Assembly: GCF_023078355.1 (NCBI RefSeq)
Contig: NZ_CP095552.1
Span: forward strand, 4,712,001-4,776,000
DNA length: 64,000 nucleotides
DNA from: Gordonia hongkongensis
GTDB taxonomy: Bacteria; Actinomycetota; Actinomycetes; Mycobacteriales; Mycobacteriaceae
Direction of reading: 5' to 3'
Part shown: positions 62,601-64,000 of the stretch, in pieces
Numbering within the stretch: position 1 is the first letter of the stretch
Layout: each line of letters starts with the position of its first letter
The notes under the pieces: generated by a model
Databases searched by the model: none
What the model saw: only the letters and a program-made list of their open reading frames with translations
Told to the model about the DNA's origin: nothing
Position numbers and translations under genes: made by a program

Positions 62601-63591
62601 CCGTCCCCTCGCCTCGCCGCCTGCTGACCGTCGTGGTCCTGCTCGCGCTCACCGGCCTCGTCGCCACCAGCTGCGTGCGTTTCCCCGCACCCGACTCACC
62701 CCCACCGACGGCGACCGCCGGGCAACCGATGCTGCCCGGCGTCCAGTTCGACGTGCCCGTCGAACCGCCGCCGAGTTCCGAGGCCTGCAACGCGACCCTG
62801 ACCCTGCGGCCGCCCGCCCAGATGCCGCCGCCTGCTCAGATGCCGATCAATTCGACGATGGCCGGCATCCTCGAGCGGGGCCGGCTCATCGTCGGGCTCG
62901 ACATCGGGTCCAACCTGTTCAGCTTCCGCGATCCGATCACCGGCGACATCCAGGGCTTCGACGTCGACATCGCGCACGAGATCGCCGGCGCCATCTTCGG
63001 CGACGACCGCCGCGTCGAGTTCCAGGTGTTGAGCTCGGCGCAGCGGATCGACGCCCTGCGGGACATGACGGTCGATCTGGTGATCAAGACGATGAGCATC
63101 ACCTGCGACCGGTTGCGCGACATCAGTTTCTCGGCTCCTTATTACGTCGCGTCCCAGCGCATCCTGTCGTTCCAGAACTCCAACGTGACCGGTCCGGCGC
63201 AGCTCGCCGACAAGCGGGTCTGCGCCGCGCGCGGGACCACCTCGATCGGTCGTATCCAGGCCATCCAGCCCCGAGCCAAGATCGTCAGCACGACGACCTG
63301 GGCCGATTGTCTGGTCCTGATGCAGCAGGGTCAGATCGACGCGGCGACCACCGACGACGCGATCCTCGCCGGTCTCGCCGCGCAGGATCCGTGGTTGCGG
63401 GTCGTCGGCCCCAGCCTCGGCGAGGAGTTCTACGGCGTCGGGATTCCCAAGGGCCAGGACGACATGATCCGGTTCGTCAACGGCGTGCTCGAGCGCATCC
63501 GGGTGACCGGCCGCTGGCAGGAGATCCGGGACCGGTGCTGTCCATCCTCGACAGTGGGTACGGCGCTCCCCAGCCGTACTACCGGGACTGA
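62597..63591 (+). CDS. glnH: Glutamate/aspartate-binding lipoprotein GlnH, with C-terminal 1-nt frameshift
   Basis: Lipoprotein with signal LLTVVVLLALTGLVATSC. The mature domain is a class 3 solute-binding protein: LERGRLIVGLDIGSNLFSF, GFDVDIAHEIAGAIFG, DLVIKTMSITCDR and ISFSAPYYVASQ. Near 63537 the expected TGG CTG (Trp-Leu) lacks one G, giving GGTGCTG. The intended end SILDSGYGAPQPYYRD is read in the next frame to the TGA at 63589. Read as given, translation continues to 63757 with an Arg-rich tail that overlaps pknG. Only the last 16 or so residues are affected. A sequencing error or true mutation are both possible. Binds the ligand for the GlnX-PknG pathway. Confidence 0.88.
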
Positions 63592-63596
63592 TCCCC

Positions 63597-64000
63597 ATGG
63601 ACGACGCGGCCCGAAACGATCACGACACAGACGACGTCACCCACGGCGAACGGGGCGACGACCTCGGCACCCAGCGGGTCTCGCTCGACGCCCTGCTCGG
63701 CGACGACGACGCCGACCTCGACGGTCCCGGCCCGGGCGGTGGCCGTCCCGGTGGTGAGGACGCCGAGACGACCGCGAAGGTGGTCGACGTCGGCACCCAG
63801 CGGGCCGACCTGGCGGCTCTGACCGAGGGCCCCGACGACATGGACGACACCACCGACCCCCGGCCCGGCCGACGCACCGACCCGGATGTCGGAACCCAGG
63901 CCGTCGCACCGGTGTTCACCGTGGGGGTCGACCCCGACGACCGGACCGACCGCGTCGAACGGCAACCTCCGGCCGTGCCCCTTCCGGAACCCGACTCCGG
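63597..64000 (+). CDS. pknG: Serine/threonine kinase PknG, N-terminal segment (partial)
   Basis: Open from ATG 63597 to the right edge with no stop; 134 residues visible. Identified from position after glnX-glnH, as in mycobacteria. The visible part is the disordered acidic N-terminus; rubredoxin and kinase domains would lie beyond the window. Three GTQ motifs appear (DLGTQRVSLDAL, DVGTQRADLAAL, DVGTQAVAPVF), resembling the phospho-threonine sites in mycobacterial PknG that recruit the FHA protein GarA/OdhI. Spacing from the intended glnH stop is 5 bp. Confidence 0.85.
   Translation, partial: MDDAARNDHDTDDVTHGERGDDLGTQRVSLDALLGDDDADLDGPGPGGGRPGGEDAETTAKVVDVGTQRADLAALTEGPDDMDDTTDPRPGRRTDPDVGTQAVAPVFTVGVDPDDRTDRVERQPPAVPLPEPDS

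Overview
The window is high-GC actinobacterial DNA from the mycolic-acid group, most probably a Gordonia species. The evidence is gene order shared with Mycobacterium: an Fe-S reductase next to an AlaT-type aminotransferase; UDP-glucose dehydrogenase next to dcd; and thiE/thiO-thiS-thiG near a Nudix gene and glnX-glnH-pknG. Protein families such as an EphD-like hydrolase-SDR fusion, MMPL and DUF222 HNH point the same way. The species call is inference.

Layout. 1-4 kb: Fe-S oxidoreductase (start off the left edge) and alaT. 4-8 kb: a three-gene cluster of epoxide hydrolase-SDR fusion, ferritin-like PF10118 protein and flavin/2Fe-2S reductase. 8-10 kb: an MFS pump divergent from its TetR. 10-18 kb: a membrane protein, udgA, dcd, a DUF222 HNH gene, tRNA-Gly(CCC), a DUF218 protein and a secreted GH5-like hydrolase. 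18-27 kb: two transporters, small oxidoreductases, a LysR-like protein without its HTH, a DUF5997 gene, and a TetR/DUF418 pair. 27-31.7 kb: MMPL pump, a TetR gene broken by an amber codon, and a PAP2 phosphatase. 32-38 kb: a branched-chain-type ABC uptake operon whose fused LivH-LivM permease carries a 1-nt frameshift, plus TetR. 38-48.7 kb: cryptochrome/photolyase-related protein, lipoprotein, MpaB/Lcp-like oxygenase, TetR, MFS, a small secreted protein, an ATP-grasp enzyme and an operon of small enzymes. 48.7-53 kb: LAL-type LuxR regulator and an ABC exporter. 53-56.5 kb: thiamin genes with a TPP riboswitch. 57-60.3 kb: two insertion sequences, IS110 and IS1182. 60-64 kb: Nudix hydrolase and the GlnX-GlnH-PknG signalling genes, with pknG cut by the right edge.

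The strongest unusual signal is the IS110 element. It has a long non-coding left end of about 247 nt and almost no right end, and it sits inside a dispersed chromosomal repeat. The left end folds into two stem-loops. In the first, short segments match the left flank and pair with the right flank of the insertion site. In the second, short segments match or pair with the element's own two ends. This is the pattern expected of an IS110 bridge RNA. An uninterrupted copy of the target lies at 8017-8033.

Three apparently inactivating changes (TetR amber, LivHM frameshift, GlnH frameshift) are in otherwise well-formed genes. They may be real mutations or sequencing errors, and the sequence alone cannot decide.
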